Source: Pedobacter montanisoli | GTDB taxonomy: Bacteria > Bacteroidota > Bacteroidia > Sphingobacteriales > Sphingobacteriaceae | Length of the DNA stretch: 64,000 bases | Reading direction: 5' to 3' | NCBI RefSeq assembly: GCF_022809115.1 | Contig: NZ_JALGBH010000002.1 | Coordinates: 871,543-935,542 of the forward strand | Shown here: one piece after another, positions 18,634-28,579 of the stretch | How the letters are laid out: each line of letters begins with the position of its first letter | How positions within the stretch are numbered: position 1 is the first letter of the stretch | Position numbers and translations under genes: made by a program | The notes under the pieces: generated by a model | Database searches by the model: none | What the model was told of the DNA's origin: nothing | Seen by the model: only the letters and a program-made list of their open reading frames with translations

Positions 18634-21348
18634 TTAATAAGTAGTATAATAACCTTTACGCTTACTCAATTTCAGATCCTGCAAAATAGATGCTTTAACA
18701 CGTATATCAATAGAATAACTCTGATATATACCAAAAGGAACCCAATTGGCACTCAAATCCCAGCAATGTAAATCCCTATAAATAGCAAATGAAGTTTGTG
18801 AAAGGTTATTGGCTTTAAAATCGTAACCTGATCTGAATTGTACTTTCCATTTAGACGTTAAATTGAAATCACCACTAAAGTTAACCGTATTGGTTATACT
18901 TCTTGATGCCGCCATACTTAAAGGGTTATTGTAGTTGAAATTATAAGAAAAATTAATGTTCCATGGAATATTAAAATCAACAAAGGCATTCGGGTCACGG
19001 CTAATGGCTGCTAATTGTTCTGCCTGTTCTGCAGTTCTGTTATTAGATACATCATTGCGGAGATTATCTACATTTTTCTGATGGCTTTTAATGGCTTCAG
19101 GATTTAAGCTGTAATCGAATGAAAGGTTTAAACTTACCAAACGCGGAAATTTACCCTCTGTCCAGGTGTATTTATCTACTTCCTGATAAGAATAAGTGGT
19201 TACCTGATTGGCTCCTGTTCCGGTAGTGTATGCTACCTGCTCAACCAGATAAGGACTGAAAGTACCACCAAAATTGATTCCCAGTTTATCTGTAAACTGG
19301 GATCTTCCACCAAAATTAATTGGGGCTAATTTCTTTTGCGGTTGTACAAAATTATAAGAACTTGATAAAGACAAGCCTTGTAAGATCTGTATTTTACGTT
19401 CTCCGTTTCCAGTAGTGTCTTTGCTTGACCTTACTTTCAATTCAACGTTGTTATCTAAAGAGAAACCTATACTGGCTTGTTTTCCCTGCGATGGCCCCCC
19501 ATAAATTCCCTGTTCAAAAGTAGAATACTTAAGGATATTTCCATTAGCATCTCTTACATATTCATTGGTAGGCACCAGTTTACCGGGACGTAAGTCATTT
19601 ATATAATATTGTTGATCTCTGTAAACTGTATTTTTAATACTGGCAAAATCAGGTTTATAGGTAAAGCTTATAGAAGGAGTCATAACGTGTCTTATAGCTT
19701 TGATGCCTCCTAAGTTTTTAAAATCTTTACGGCCATATAATTTAGTGGTCATCCCCATACTTAAATTATATTCTCCTGCACGTTTAAAACCATCTAAAGT
19801 ATCTGTTACCACAATATCAGAAGGTACATTTCTGATATATTTCTTTTCAATAGTTTGCATATACCAGCGTTCTGTATAGTTCACACTGCTGTTAAAATTC
19901 AGGTACTGAAACAAATTAAAGGGTAAACTGATTGGAATTGTATGCTGAAAGCCGTTTTTAAATCGCTTTAAACCATCTTGTGTAAATAGCAAATCTTCTT
20001 TGGTACTTACAGTATTACTGGCTTGAAAACCGTAACCTACCGTTAATTTTTGGTACCATTTCTTTTCCCCTACGCTTTTTTTAGAATCAAAAGGGCTAAT
20101 GGTAGCCATGTTTAAATTCACATCAGGTAATGTTAAACTAATAGTTTTACTTTGCGTTTCCTGCGAATGTCTTAATGCAGAAGTGAAATTGAATAAACCA
20201 TCGCCAAAAACTTTACCATAAGATATACTTGAACTCATGGTATTACGTAACATGGCATTGGCATCATAAGTGCCATTTGCTGCTGTAACAGAATAATAAC
20301 TACTTGTACCTGCATTTACAGAAGCACTAAAAGTAGTTCCGGGTCTTGCATTGGGGTTTTGACTGTGAGACCAGGTTACATTAAAATTCTTTTGTGGCTT
20401 GTACTGGGGTGTACCTTCCAAACCATTCCGTGTACTTGAATAAGCAAAATTCAGGTTGCCGTTATACTTATAACGTTTGGTATAATTACTGGTAAGATTA
20501 AGATCATATGAACCGTTAGTAAAAATGTTACCCATTATTCGTGCATCCATATAATCGTTAAATGCAAAATAATAACCTCCATTTGTTAAAGAAAAACCAC
20601 GGGTTGCATCTTCTCCAGGCGTAGGCAATATAAAACCCGATGCTTTTTTATTGGGCTTTGGAAAAAAAGCAAAAGGTAAGCCTAAGGGCATGGGAATACC
20701 TTCAAATTCCATATAAACTGGTCCGGTAAGAATATGATTTTCTGTGGCAATACCTTTGGTAATATGAATGCCGTAATGAGGCTCTGGTAAGTTACAGGTG
20801 CTGTATGTGGTACCTGCTACGTGAAACTCATGATCGGGTTGCATTTTGGTTTTACCCCCAGAGAAATATCCACCTTCCTGTTCTTTATATACACTATATA
20901 CAATACCCTCTTTAGTTTGGGTATTATAAATTAATGAATCAGCAATTGCAGCTCCTTCCTCTCCCATTTTAAAAATCGGTCGGCCAACATATTTACCTTT
21001 CTCACTTTTAACGCCGCTGGCAAAAATGATCTTATTTTTAGAATCGAATCTGATAAAATCGGCATCTAATTCAAAACCCTCATAAACCACACGTGCGCCA
21101 CCATACAGGTATGAAATCTCTTTCTCCATATCTGTATTGATTGAATCTTTTGCGTAATATTCTAATTTTGAATCGAGAGAACTTTTCTTTAGAACTTTAG
21201 TGTTTTTAGTGGTATCTGTTTTATTAGGTTTTGCCTGTCCCGGAATTTGTTGAAATTTAAAATTAGATAAAGCAAACACTTCATTATCAGTTATTAAAAC
21301 TGATATAAGTAGTATGAATGTAAAAATGGTACCCGCAGAAAGTTTCAA
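18634..21348 (-). CDS. lptD: LptD-type outer-membrane LPS assembly protein
   Basis: A 904-residue exported protein with an N-terminal hydrophobic signal. A short OstA-like periplasmic region follows (residues ~60-170, with ELDADFIRFDSKNKIIFASG and MGEEGAAIADS). The remaining ~700 residues are beta-barrel-like, rich in alternating aromatic strands, and end in LKLSKRKGYYTTY. This is the long Bacteroidota form of LptD, which inserts lipopolysaccharide into the outer leaflet. It heads a minus-strand operon with cinA and the E2 gene. It is divergent from two cell-wall amidases. Confidence 0.85.
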   Translation of the reverse strand: MKLSAGTIFTFILLISVLITDNEVFALSNFKFQQIPGQAKPNKTDTTKNTKVLKKSSLDSKLEYYAKDSINTDMEKEISYLYGGARVVYEGFELDADFIRFDSKNKIIFASGVKSEKGKYVGRPIFKMGEEGAAIADSLIYNTQTKEGIVYSVYKEQEGGYFSGGKTKMQPDHEFHVAGTTYSTCNLPEPHYGIHITKGIATENHILTGPVYMEFEGIPMPLGLPFAFFPKPNKKASGFILPTPGEDATRGFSLTNGGYYFAFNDYMDARIMGNIFTNGSYDLNLTSNYTKRYKYNGNLNFAYSSTRNGLEGTPQYKPQKNFNVTWSHSQNPNARPGTTFSASVNAGTSSYYSVTAANGTYDANAMLRNTMSSSISYGKVFGDGLFNFTSALRHSQETQSKTISLTLPDVNLNMATISPFDSKKSVGEKKWYQKLTVGYGFQASNTVSTKEDLLFTQDGLKRFKNGFQHTIPISLPFNLFQYLNFNSSVNYTERWYMQTIEKKYIRNVPSDIVVTDTLDGFKRAGEYNLSMGMTTKLYGRKDFKNLGGIKAIRHVMTPSISFTYKPDFASIKNTVYRDQQYYINDLRPGKLVPTNEYVRDANGNILKYSTFEQGIYGGPSQGKQASIGFSLDNNVELKVRSSKDTTGNGERKIQILQGLSLSSSYNFVQPQKKLAPINFGGRSQFTDKLGINFGGTFSPYLVEQVAYTTGTGANQVTTYSYQEVDKYTWTEGKFPRLVSLNLSFDYSLNPEAIKSHQKNVDNLRNDVSNNRTAEQAEQLAAISRDPNAFVDFNIPWNINFSYNFNYNNPLSMAASRSITNTVNFSGDFNLTSKWKVQFRSGYDFKANNLSQTSFAIYRDLHCWDLSANWVPFGIYQSYSIDIRVKASILQDLKLSKRKGYYTTY

Positions 21349-21404
21349 ATTAGTTTATGAATGTTTATTTTGCAATAATCTTTATGCTAAAACGTTCAAA
21401 ATTA

Positions 21405-22283
21405 ATGAAAAATATACCATTGATGAATCTAAAAACATTATTGTACACAATTATTTTATCCACAAGTTTTTTTTTAATTGAAAATCAATCGTTTGCGCAA
21501 GGGTATAAAATTAAAACTATTGTAATTGATGCCGGACATGGTGGTAAAGATGGCAGTACAAGAGGTTTATACTCAACAGAAAAAGATGTAGCTCTGAAAA
21601 CAGCTTTACGTTTAGGTAAGCTTATTGAAGAAAATCTTACGGGTGTAAAAGTTATTTATACCAGAACCGAAGATGTTTTTATTCCTCTATATGAGAGAAT
21701 CGCTTTAGCAAATACGATGAAGGCAGATTTATTCATTTCTATCCACTGTAATGATATGCCGGTGGTATCTACAAGGTATATTGATGGTTATACCAAAACC
21801 AAGAAAGGCAAAAGAGTACCTATTTACAAAACACGCTATGCTAAAAGTACTTCTACAAGAGGAACTGAGACCTTTGTTTCGGGTACTGGCCGTTTAAGTG
21901 AGCAGGACGATGTAATCAAGAGAGAGAATGCTGCCATGTTCTTGGAAGATAACTACAAGGAAAATTATGAAGGCTTTAACAGCGACGATCCTGAAAGTGC
22001 TATTATTCTTTCACTAATGAAAAATACCTTCAGAACTCAAAGTTTAAAACTGGCTAAGTTTGTGCAGGATGAATATGTAAACGTAGGCCGCATTAACAGA
22101 GGAGTACAGGAAAAAAGTTTAGCTGTTTTAGCAAGAGCCGGGATGCCTGCTATTTTAACTGAAATAGGTTTTATCAGTAACCCAGATGAAGAAAATTACA
22201 TGAATTCTGAAGCCGGGCAAATTGAAATTACAAACTGCCTGTTAAAAGCAATAAAAGCATATCAGCAAAGTGTGGAAATTTAA
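21405..22283 (+). CDS. N-acetylmuramoyl-L-alanine amidase (first of a tandem pair)
   Basis: A zinc amidase of the Amidase_3 family, which cuts the peptide from MurNAc in peptidoglycan. I chose the ATG at 21405 because it gives a normal signal peptide (TLLYTIILSTSFFLI... ending in SFA). In-frame ATGs at 21357 and 21384 only add residues before it. Zinc ligands lie in VIDAGHGG, SIHCND and the final TEIGFISNP. A long insertion with GYTKTKKGKRVPIYKTRY lies between strands. A second, shorter paralogue follows after 38 bases. Periplasmic. Confidence 0.9.
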   Translation: MKNIPLMNLKTLLYTIILSTSFFLIENQSFAQGYKIKTIVIDAGHGGKDGSTRGLYSTEKDVALKTALRLGKLIEENLTGVKVIYTRTEDVFIPLYERIALANTMKADLFISIHCNDMPVVSTRYIDGYTKTKKGKRVPIYKTRYAKSTSTRGTETFVSGTGRLSEQDDVIKRENAAMFLEDNYKENYEGFNSDDPESAIILSLMKNTFRTQSLKLAKFVQDEYVNVGRINRGVQEKSLAVLARAGMPAILTEIGFISNPDEENYMNSEAGQIEITNCLLKAIKAYQQSVEI

Positions 22284-22321
22284 AGGTTTTATTTTTATTT
22301 TTGCTGTTTTAACACGAACAA

Positions 22322-23095
22322 ATGAAATTTCTTAAGATATTCTTTACGCTATCACTTTTATTCTTAATTAAGCCGTTTAGCTCTTGCGCGCAAACTTATA
22401 AAATCAAAACTATTGTAATTGATGCTGGGCACGGTGGTGTTAAACCAGGTGCAAGAGGAAAATATTCATGGGAAAAAGATGTAGCTTTAAAAGTAGCCTT
22501 AAAATTAGGTGCCAGGTTAGAAAAAGAATTGCCTCATGTAAAAGTTATTCAAACGCGTAAAACAGATGTAGATGTTGACTGGTATAAAAGAGCTGAAATT
22601 GCTAATGATGCCAAAGCGGATATATTTATCTCTATACACTGTAACTCTATGCCTAAAGGTAATCATACTACCAAGGGTACCGAAACATTTGTGGGTGCGT
22701 ACAGACGTATCAACGAAATGGATGCAGGTTTAAGGGAAAATGAAGAAATTATTAAAGACAAGAATTACAAAAAGAAGGAAACCAGCGAACCTACAGAACC
22801 GGAAGAGCAAATTTTACTATCTTTGTACAAGTCTTTATACCGTGCCAAGAGTATTACTTTAGCTGGTTTAATTCAAAAAAATTATACCGACGTAAACAAA
22901 AGAGTAAACAGAGGTGTTAAAGAACAAGGCTTATTGATATTACAACGTGCTGCTATGCCGTCTGTTTTGACCGAAATCGGTTTTATATCCAACCCTGAAG
23001 AAGAAGATTATATCAACTCTCCAGAAGGTCAGGAAGAAATCGTAACGGCCATTACAAATGCCATTTTACAGTATAAAAAATTAGTTGAAATTTAA
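22322..23095 (+). CDS. N-acetylmuramoyl-L-alanine amidase (second of a tandem pair)
   Basis: A 257-residue Amidase_3 protein with a signal peptide ending near SSCAQ. It shares most core text with the gene upstream (KIKTIVIDAGHGG, ISIHCNS, LTEIGFISNPEEEDY), so the two arose by tandem duplication. It lacks the long basic insertion of the first copy. The inhibitory helix region (MDAGLRENEEIIKDKNYKKK) is shorter. It is followed by the MCE gene after 16 bases, so all three are likely in one operon. Confidence 0.9.
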   Translation: MKFLKIFFTLSLLFLIKPFSSCAQTYKIKTIVIDAGHGGVKPGARGKYSWEKDVALKVALKLGARLEKELPHVKVIQTRKTDVDVDWYKRAEIANDAKADIFISIHCNSMPKGNHTTKGTETFVGAYRRINEMDAGLRENEEIIKDKNYKKKETSEPTEPEEQILLSLYKSLYRAKSITLAGLIQKNYTDVNKRVNRGVKEQGLLILQRAAMPSVLTEIGFISNPEEEDYINSPEGQEEIVTAITNAILQYKKLVEI

Positions 23096-23111
23096 GTAAA
23101 CAGCAAACTAA

Positions 23112-24065
23112 GTGAAAATTAAAAACGAAACTAAAGTAGGTATATTGGCTGCGTTAGCAATTACTCTGCTTATTATTGGTTATAATTTCTTAAAGGGTAA
23201 TAGCATCTTTACCAAAGAAACTAAACTTTATGCTACCTATCCGCAGGTTGATGGTTTAACCGTTTCTAAACCTGTTCTGATTAATGGCTTTCAAATAGGA
23301 AGAGTTGCCGCTTTAGAACTGCAGGGCGATGGTTCGATTAAAGCTACTTTGAGCATTCAGAGCCAGTACGAAATACCTAAGAACTCTGTTGCACGTTTAG
23401 AAAGTACGGATCTTTTAGGAGGTAAAGCGATTATGCTTACCTTAGGTAACGATAAGAATATAGCTCAGGATGGCGATGCGCTACAAACCAATGTGCAAAA
23501 AGGCTTGATGGAAAGCATGCAACCTGTACAGAAAAAAGCAGAACTGATCATTGCTAAAATGGACTCAATCCTAAGCAGCGTAAATACAATTCTTAATCCT
23601 AACTTCCAGAAAAATATTGATAAAAGTTTTACCAGCATTGCTTCTACTTTAGGTTCTTTAGAGGCCACTTCTAAAAAAGTAGATAATCTGGTAGGTTCTG
23701 AAAGTTCTAAGTTATCGGCTATTTTATCGAATGTAGAAGCGATTACTGCTAACTTTAAAAACAATGGTCAGAAAATTGATGCTATTTTAGCAAACATTAA
23801 CAACGTTACCGATAAGTTTGCTGCCTTGAATTTCCAGCAGACCGTAACCAATGCCAATAAAGCAGTTGCTGATCTGCAAACAATGATCAATGACATAAAA
23901 GGTGGAAAAGGTACATTGGGCGCATTGTTAAATGATAAACAGATGTACGATAATCTAAATAACGCTTCTAAAAATCTGGATGCCTTAATGATTGATCTAA
24001 AAGCCAATCCTAAGCGTTATGTTCACTTCTCTGTTTTTGGAGGAGGAAATAAAAAAGACAACTAA
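23112..24065 (+). CDS. MCE (MlaD-type) lipid-transfer protein
   Basis: A 317-residue protein with a GTG start. One N-terminal membrane helix (VGILAALAITLLIIGYNFL) is followed by an MCE domain with TYPQVDGLTVSKPVLINGF at about 40-115. A long Ser/Asn-rich helical tail completes it, probably a coiled coil. MlaD-like proteins form hexamers in the periplasm that carry phospholipids between the membranes. The partner permease and ATPase genes are not in the window. It is last in the amidase operon and followed by a strong terminator. Confidence 0.88.
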   Translation: MKIKNETKVGILAALAITLLIIGYNFLKGNSIFTKETKLYATYPQVDGLTVSKPVLINGFQIGRVAALELQGDGSIKATLSIQSQYEIPKNSVARLESTDLLGGKAIMLTLGNDKNIAQDGDALQTNVQKGLMESMQPVQKKAELIIAKMDSILSSVNTILNPNFQKNIDKSFTSIASTLGSLEATSKKVDNLVGSESSKLSAILSNVEAITANFKNNGQKIDAILANINNVTDKFAALNFQQTVTNANKAVADLQTMINDIKGGKGTLGALLNDKQMYDNLNNASKNLDALMIDLKANPKRYVHFSVFGGGNKKDN

Positions 24066-24091
24066 TCAACACTAACGTTGAAATAATTTAT

Positions 24092-24127
24092 AAAATAATG
24101 CCTCCATATAGGAGGCATTATTTTTTA
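24092..24127 (+). terminator. Terminator after the MCE gene
   Basis: AATAATGCCTCC (24094-24105) pairs with GGAGGCATTATT (24111-24122) around a 5-base loop, followed by T residues. Confidence 0.9.
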
Positions 24128-24310
24128 TGTTCATATTTTAAAAATGGTGTTATACAATATAAAAAACTGAAATATAATATATTCTTTACCACCTAAGAGA
24201 TGCTGAGATAGAAAAGAGTGGGAGTTTGTGATCCTTAGGTTTTCTTAGATATGTTAGATGGTTAAAAAATTGAATGGCCTAGCCTAATGTTAGGTTTTAG
24301 TTAATTTAGA

Positions 24311-25222
24311 TTAAAGCTGATAAATAGCACCTTCTTTAGCCAACTCAGTATTTTCAAATATACTTGCTGCTTCATCTAATAAAGGTTGTAATACTTTGTA
24401 CCTCGAAGAAAAATGGCCTATAATCAATTTTCCAACTTCATTGATTTTGGCTACTTCACCTGCCTGTAATGCTGTGGTATGATGCGTTGAAAGCGCTCTT
24501 TCTAAAAGTTCATGTAAAAAAGTACATTCATGATACAATGTATCACAATGTTTTATGCTATTGAAATACTTTGTATCAAACATAGTATCTGAGCAATAAG
24601 CGTAACTACGTGGGCGAGGTGAATCTATCGTATAATCTTCATTTTTTATTATTCTTCCATCAGGTAGGATTACTTCTTTATTTCGCTTAATAAGATGGTA
24701 ATATTCCTTTCCTATATGATCTGCTTCAAGCTTCTCTATGATCAGTTTTCGTAAACGTTTTACCTGCGAAAATTTAAAGCCTGTACAAGGTATGCGATGG
24801 TTCAGAATGATAGTTTCTACTTCTATATCCTGGTTTTTAAGAATAACTTCTGGTTTATCGGTATGGGTAAAATGGTACTGTATGGGGAAATTCAATAACG
24901 TTTCCGAATATTTGAATTGTATATCCAGGATTTCTTTGAGTGGCTCAGGGCAATAGATATGGATTGTTCTCTTTCTGCCGCCTAAGTGCATACTTGAAAG
25001 TAATCCTATTAAGCCAAAGAAATGATCGCCATGTAAATGACTGATAAAGATATGGTCTATTTTAGCTGCCTTAAGATTATATTTAATCAGTTGCTGCTGC
25101 GTACCTTCTCCACAATCAATTAAATAAAAACTATCATTACAATTAAGCAGTTGTGCACTTTGATTACGGTTATAAACAGGTGTAGCTGAGCTGCTACCCA
25201 AAATAGTCAACTCAAACTTCAT
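24311..25222 (-). CDS. rnz: Ribonuclease Z
   Basis: A 303-residue metallo-beta-lactamase-fold endonuclease that trims the 3' ends of tRNA precursors. The zinc motif SHLHGDHFFG sits at residues 61-70. The N-terminal LGSSSATPVYNRNQSAQ and the later HHTTALQAGEVAK and GHFSSRY motifs are those of RNase Z. It follows the STAS gene by 3 bases, at the end of a purC-STAS-rnz transcript. Confidence 0.94.
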   Translation of the reverse strand: MKFELTILGSSSATPVYNRNQSAQLLNCNDSFYLIDCGEGTQQQLIKYNLKAAKIDHIFISHLHGDHFFGLIGLLSSMHLGGRKRTIHIYCPEPLKEILDIQFKYSETLLNFPIQYHFTHTDKPEVILKNQDIEVETIILNHRIPCTGFKFSQVKRLRKLIIEKLEADHIGKEYYHLIKRNKEVILPDGRIIKNEDYTIDSPRPRSYAYCSDTMFDTKYFNSIKHCDTLYHECTFLHELLERALSTHHTTALQAGEVAKINEVGKLIIGHFSSRYKVLQPLLDEAASIFENTELAKEGAIYQL

Positions 25223-25225
25223 CCC

Positions 25226-25612
25226 TTAACCTTTATCTACACTTCCTCTTAATTCTTTCTCAATTTCTTCCATAAATATCAGGTCTGTAGCTTCGTCAAG
25301 TTTATTTACAAAAGTTACTGACTGATGAATGTTAGACATTTTTATAATTTGCGCTAAATTCTTGCTTACGCCACAAACTACAAAAACACCGTCAGCACTT
25401 TTACATAACCTATCTCCTACCAATAAGCAGCTCAAATCTTGTGAATCATTGCATTCTGTAACTTCTGAAAGATCAAGCACAATGTTTCTAAAACCTTCTG
25501 TATTTAATAGGATAAATTCAGATTTTAATGCTGGTGTGTTATCGTTAGTGAATTTGTTCTCATCTAACTTTATAACTACATATTTTTCGTGTTTATCTGT
25601 TGAAAATTTCAT
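25226..25612 (-). CDS. STAS-domain protein (anti-sigma antagonist type)
   Basis: A 128-residue single STAS domain. It begins with a strand VVIKLDENKFTNDNTPALK, and the loop that carries the phosphorylatable serine in SpoIIAA-like proteins reads ECNDSQDLSCLL. A tail of ~20 charged residues follows. Such proteins bind anti-sigma kinases or act as scaffolds. No serine kinase, phosphatase or sigma gene is nearby, so its partner is elsewhere. It is placed between purC and rnz with gaps of 3 and 15 bases. Confidence 0.8.
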   Translation of the reverse strand: MKFSTDKHEKYVVIKLDENKFTNDNTPALKSEFILLNTEGFRNIVLDLSEVTECNDSQDLSCLLVGDRLCKSADGVFVVCGVSKNLAQIIKMSNIHQSVTFVNKLDEATDLIFMEEIEKELRGSVDKG

Positions 25613-25627
25613 CTTTAAATCTCTTAA

Positions 25628-26581
25628 TTAAGCCTGTATAAGTTTATTAATTTCAGCAGTTGTACGTTCTTCAATTCTTGCCAGCAAATTTTCAGAATTA
25701 TCTTTTACAAACTGCTCTCCTGTTATCTGTTCATACAATTCAATATATCTGTCGGATATTGAACCTATGATCTCTTCTGTCATTTGCGGAACTATCTGCC
25801 CATCTTTACCCTGAAAATTGTTTTCAATTAACCATTTACGCACAAATTCTTTGGATAATTGCTTTTGGGCCTCTCCGTTTTGTTGTCTTGCTTGGTAACC
25901 TTCTGCATAAAAATATCTTGACGAATCTGGCGTATGGATTTCATCAATCAAATAAATCACATCTTCTGCTTTACCAAACTCGTATTTGGTGTCTACTAAA
26001 ATTAACCCACGTTGGGCAGCCATTTCGGTACCACGTTGGTAAAGGGCTTTCGTATAATTTTCTAATTGAATATAGTCTTCTTCGCTTACAATACCTTTAG
26101 CCAATATATCTGCTCTCGAAATATCTTCATCATGCCCTACTGCTGCTTTTGTTGTAGGCGTAATGATGGGTTCAGGGAGTTTATCATTCTCTTTAAGCCC
26201 TTCTGGTAAGGATACACCGCATATTGTTCTTTTACCTAAGCTATACTCACGCCAAGCATGACCTGCCAAATATCCTCTGATCACCATTTCTACCTTAAAA
26301 GGGTCACATATACGACCTATGGTAACCATTTCATCGGGCGTTGCTAAAACCCAGTTAGGTACAATATCTTTGGTAGCTGCTAAAAATTTTGCAGCTATCT
26401 GATTCAAAACTTGTCCTTTATAGGGAATGGCTTCTGGTAATACTACATCAAACGCAGAGATTCTGTCTGTTACCACCATTGCTAAAAACTGATTATCAAT
26501 GGTATAAACATCTCTTACCTTGCCTTTATAAAAATTGCTCTGTTTAGGAAAATTAAAATGGGTTTCTTTAACTGCTTTCAT
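25628..26581 (-). CDS. purC: SAICAR synthetase
   Basis: Phosphoribosylaminoimidazole-succinocarboxamide synthase, the eighth step of purine synthesis. The ATG at 26579-26581 gives 317 residues beginning [14 protein letters not shown], which is a normal start. The frame opens 24 codons earlier, but those codons encode an aromatic stretch foreign to the family. The ATP-binding [24 protein letters not shown] and [10 protein letters not shown] motifs are clear. A phoH terminator lies upstream, so it has its own promoter. Confidence 0.94.
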   Translation of the reverse strand: MKAVKETHFNFPKQSNFYKGKVRDVYTIDNQFLAMVVTDRISAFDVVLPEAIPYKGQVLNQIAAKFLAATKDIVPNWVLATPDEMVTIGRICDPFKVEMVIRGYLAGHAWREYSLGKRTICGVSLPEGLKENDKLPEPIITPTTKAAVGHDEDISRADILAKGIVSEEDYIQLENYTKALYQRGTEMAAQRGLILVDTKYEFGKAEDVIYLIDEIHTPDSSRYFYAEGYQARQQNGEAQKQLSKEFVRKWLIENNFQGKDGQIVPQMTEEIIGSISDRYIELYEQITGEQFVKDNSENLLARIEERTTAEINKLIQA

Positions 26582-26650
26582 GAGGCTATAAAAATAGTAA
26601 AAAAGTACGTAAAGTCCGAAGCCGGAGGTTTTAAGTTTAGTTTCAGAAAA

Positions 26651-26694
26651 CAAAAAATCCGAAATTAATTGGCTTAACCTCTTAATTTCGGATG
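26651..26694 (-). terminator. Terminator after phoH
   Basis: ATCCGAAATTAA (26657-26668) pairs with TTAATTTCGGAT (26682-26693). The minus strand continues into six T residues. Confidence 0.85.
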
Positions 26695-26715
26695 TATAAA
26701 CTTTAAGATTTTAGG

Positions 26716-27678
26716 TTATTGAATATCGCCGTAAGCTTTTAAGATTTGTTTAACCAGTTTATGCCTTACTACGTCTTCTCCATTTAAGTAAATGATATCT
26801 ATTCCTTTGATATCGGCCAGAATGCGAAGTGCATTATGTAAACCCGATTGTGTTTTCTTAGGTAAATCTACCTGCGTAACATCTCCGGTTACAATAAATT
26901 TTGCAGTCGGTCCCATACGGGTTAAAAACATTTTCAACTGCATATCAGTTGAGTTTTGCGCTTCGTCTAAAATCACAAAGCAATTATCTAAAGTACGGCC
27001 TCTCATAAAAGCAAGTGGAGCTACTTCTATAGTGCGATTCTCCAGATAAATCTTCAGTTTTTCAGGAGGGATCATATCATCCAGCGCATCATATAAGGGA
27101 CGCAGATAAGGATCAACTTTTTCTTTAAGGTCGCCGGGTAAAAAACCCAGGTTCTCTCCTGCTTCTACCGCCGGACGTGTTAAAATGATACGTTTGATTT
27201 CTTTATTTTTAAGTGCTCTTACGGCAAGGGCTACCGCAGTATAGGTTTTTCCTGTACCTGCAGGACCAATGGCAAATAAAATATCATTCTTGCCAATGCT
27301 CTCTACCATTTTACGTTGGTTGGCAGTTCTGGCTTTAACCATTAGACCATGGTTACCGTAAACGATTACTTCACCTCCGCCTCCATTGCTTTTTACAGCT
27401 CCGTCTGCAGCAGGAACTTCACTTGCCTTAGCGCCTAAAATACCATGAATATCATGAGGTGTAAGCGTTCTGTATTTTTCTAAATGTTCTACTAAAAGTT
27501 GAATTTTCTGTTCAAAATTCTTGAGTTCTTCTGAATCGCCAAGAGCTTTAACTTCATTACCACGAGCCACGATTTTTAATTTAGGGAAAGCGGCTTTCAT
27601 CATCTCATAGTGCTCATTATTGGCTCCCCAAAACTGAATTTGGTCGGCTGTATCGATGGTAAGCTTAATTTCGTTCAA
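26716..27678 (-). CDS. phoH: PhoH-like ATPase
   Basis: A 320-residue cytoplasmic P-loop ATPase. The N-terminal ~100 residues are a KH-like region (WGANNEHYEMMKAAFP). Walker A is GPAGTGKT (138-145) and Walker B is CFVILDEAQN. The family (YbeZ) is associated with RNA metabolism and ribosome maturation, often with YbeY. The start codon is TTG. An ATG 24 codons in would cut the N-terminal domain, so I keep TTG. It is monocistronic, with a terminator downstream. Confidence 0.92.
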   Translation of the reverse strand: MNEIKLTIDTADQIQFWGANNEHYEMMKAAFPKLKIVARGNEVKALGDSEELKNFEQKIQLLVEHLEKYRTLTPHDIHGILGAKASEVPAADGAVKSNGGGGEVIVYGNHGLMVKARTANQRKMVESIGKNDILFAIGPAGTGKTYTAVALAVRALKNKEIKRIILTRPAVEAGENLGFLPGDLKEKVDPYLRPLYDALDDMIPPEKLKIYLENRTIEVAPLAFMRGRTLDNCFVILDEAQNSTDMQLKMFLTRMGPTAKFIVTGDVTQVDLPKKTQSGLHNALRILADIKGIDIIYLNGEDVVRHKLVKQILKAYGDIQ

Positions 27679-27782
27679 AATATTGTATTTTTATTTAAAT
27701 GGGTATTAAATTCAATTTAAAAGTTGAATATTTGTAGGCAAATTGCCTGTACACAAGAATAAGAAATAATATTTAATTTTTA

Positions 27783-28562
27783 ATGGCTATAATCACATTA
27801 ACAACAGATTTGGGTACGAAAGATTTTTATCAGGCTGCGCTAAAAGGCAGCATTTTAAGCAATCTACCTACTGTTAATATTATAGACATTACACACGAAG
27901 TACCTTCGTTCAATATCTCCTACGCGGCTTTCGTTTTAAAAAACTCTTATACCTACTTTCCCAAGAACACAGTGCATCTGATTGGCATTGATTCTGTTTT
28001 TAATGAAAACACCAAATACATTGCTTTAAAGTATAAAGGGCATTATTTTGTAGGAGCTGATAATGGCATTTTTTCTTTATTATTTAATGAAGCGCCTGAC
28101 GAGATCGTAGAGCTTAATATCATGCAGGATCTTAAGTTTCTCCATTTTCCGCTTGTAGATATTTTGGTTAAAGGTGCCGTGCATCTGGCTAAAGGCGGTA
28201 GTCTAACAGAGATAGGTATTCCTGCTTCTGATGTAGAACAGAAAATGCTCTTACACCCTGTAATTGAAAAGGATATTATAAGAGGTAGCGTTATTTTTGT
28301 GGATACGTTCAGCAACGTAATTACCAATATTACCAAAGATCTGTTTACCAAGGTTCAGAAAAACCGTGATTTTACGCTTTATTTCAGAAAAAACGAAACC
28401 ATTACCCAATTAAGCTGGCATTATAACGAAGTACCTGAAGGTGAAAAGCTTTGTTTGTTCGGAATCAGTAATCACCTGGAAATTGCCATTAATAAAGGTA
28501 AAGCCAGCGGTTTATTAGGCCTGCACCTTAATGATATTGTAAGAGTAGAGTTTCATTCTTAA
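27783..28562 (+). CDS. SAM hydroxide adenosyltransferase (DUF62 family)
   Basis: A 259-residue protein beginning IITLTTDLGTKDFYQAALKG, the signature of the SAM-dependent chlorinase/fluorinase superfamily. Most bacterial members hydrolyse SAM to adenosine and methionine with water in place of a halide. Further family text is GADNGIFSLLF and FVDTFSNVITNI. It could return methionine and adenosine from SAM. A small monooxygenase-like gene follows after 17 bases. Confidence 0.88.
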   Translation: MAIITLTTDLGTKDFYQAALKGSILSNLPTVNIIDITHEVPSFNISYAAFVLKNSYTYFPKNTVHLIGIDSVFNENTKYIALKYKGHYFVGADNGIFSLLFNEAPDEIVELNIMQDLKFLHFPLVDILVKGAVHLAKGGSLTEIGIPASDVEQKMLLHPVIEKDIIRGSVIFVDTFSNVITNITKDLFTKVQKNRDFTLYFRKNETITQLSWHYNEVPEGEKLCLFGISNHLEIAINKGKASGLLGLHLNDIVRVEFHS

Positions 28563-28579
28563 TTTTCATACTTACCCAT

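Noticed and set aside
24180..24250. Possible riboswitch: ACCTAAG and CTTAGGT enclose a CTGAGA-containing segment like a TPP element
   Set aside because: The second TPP core (CCTGAT...GGTAATGCC) is absent, and the site lies between two convergent gene ends, where a riboswitch would have no target.
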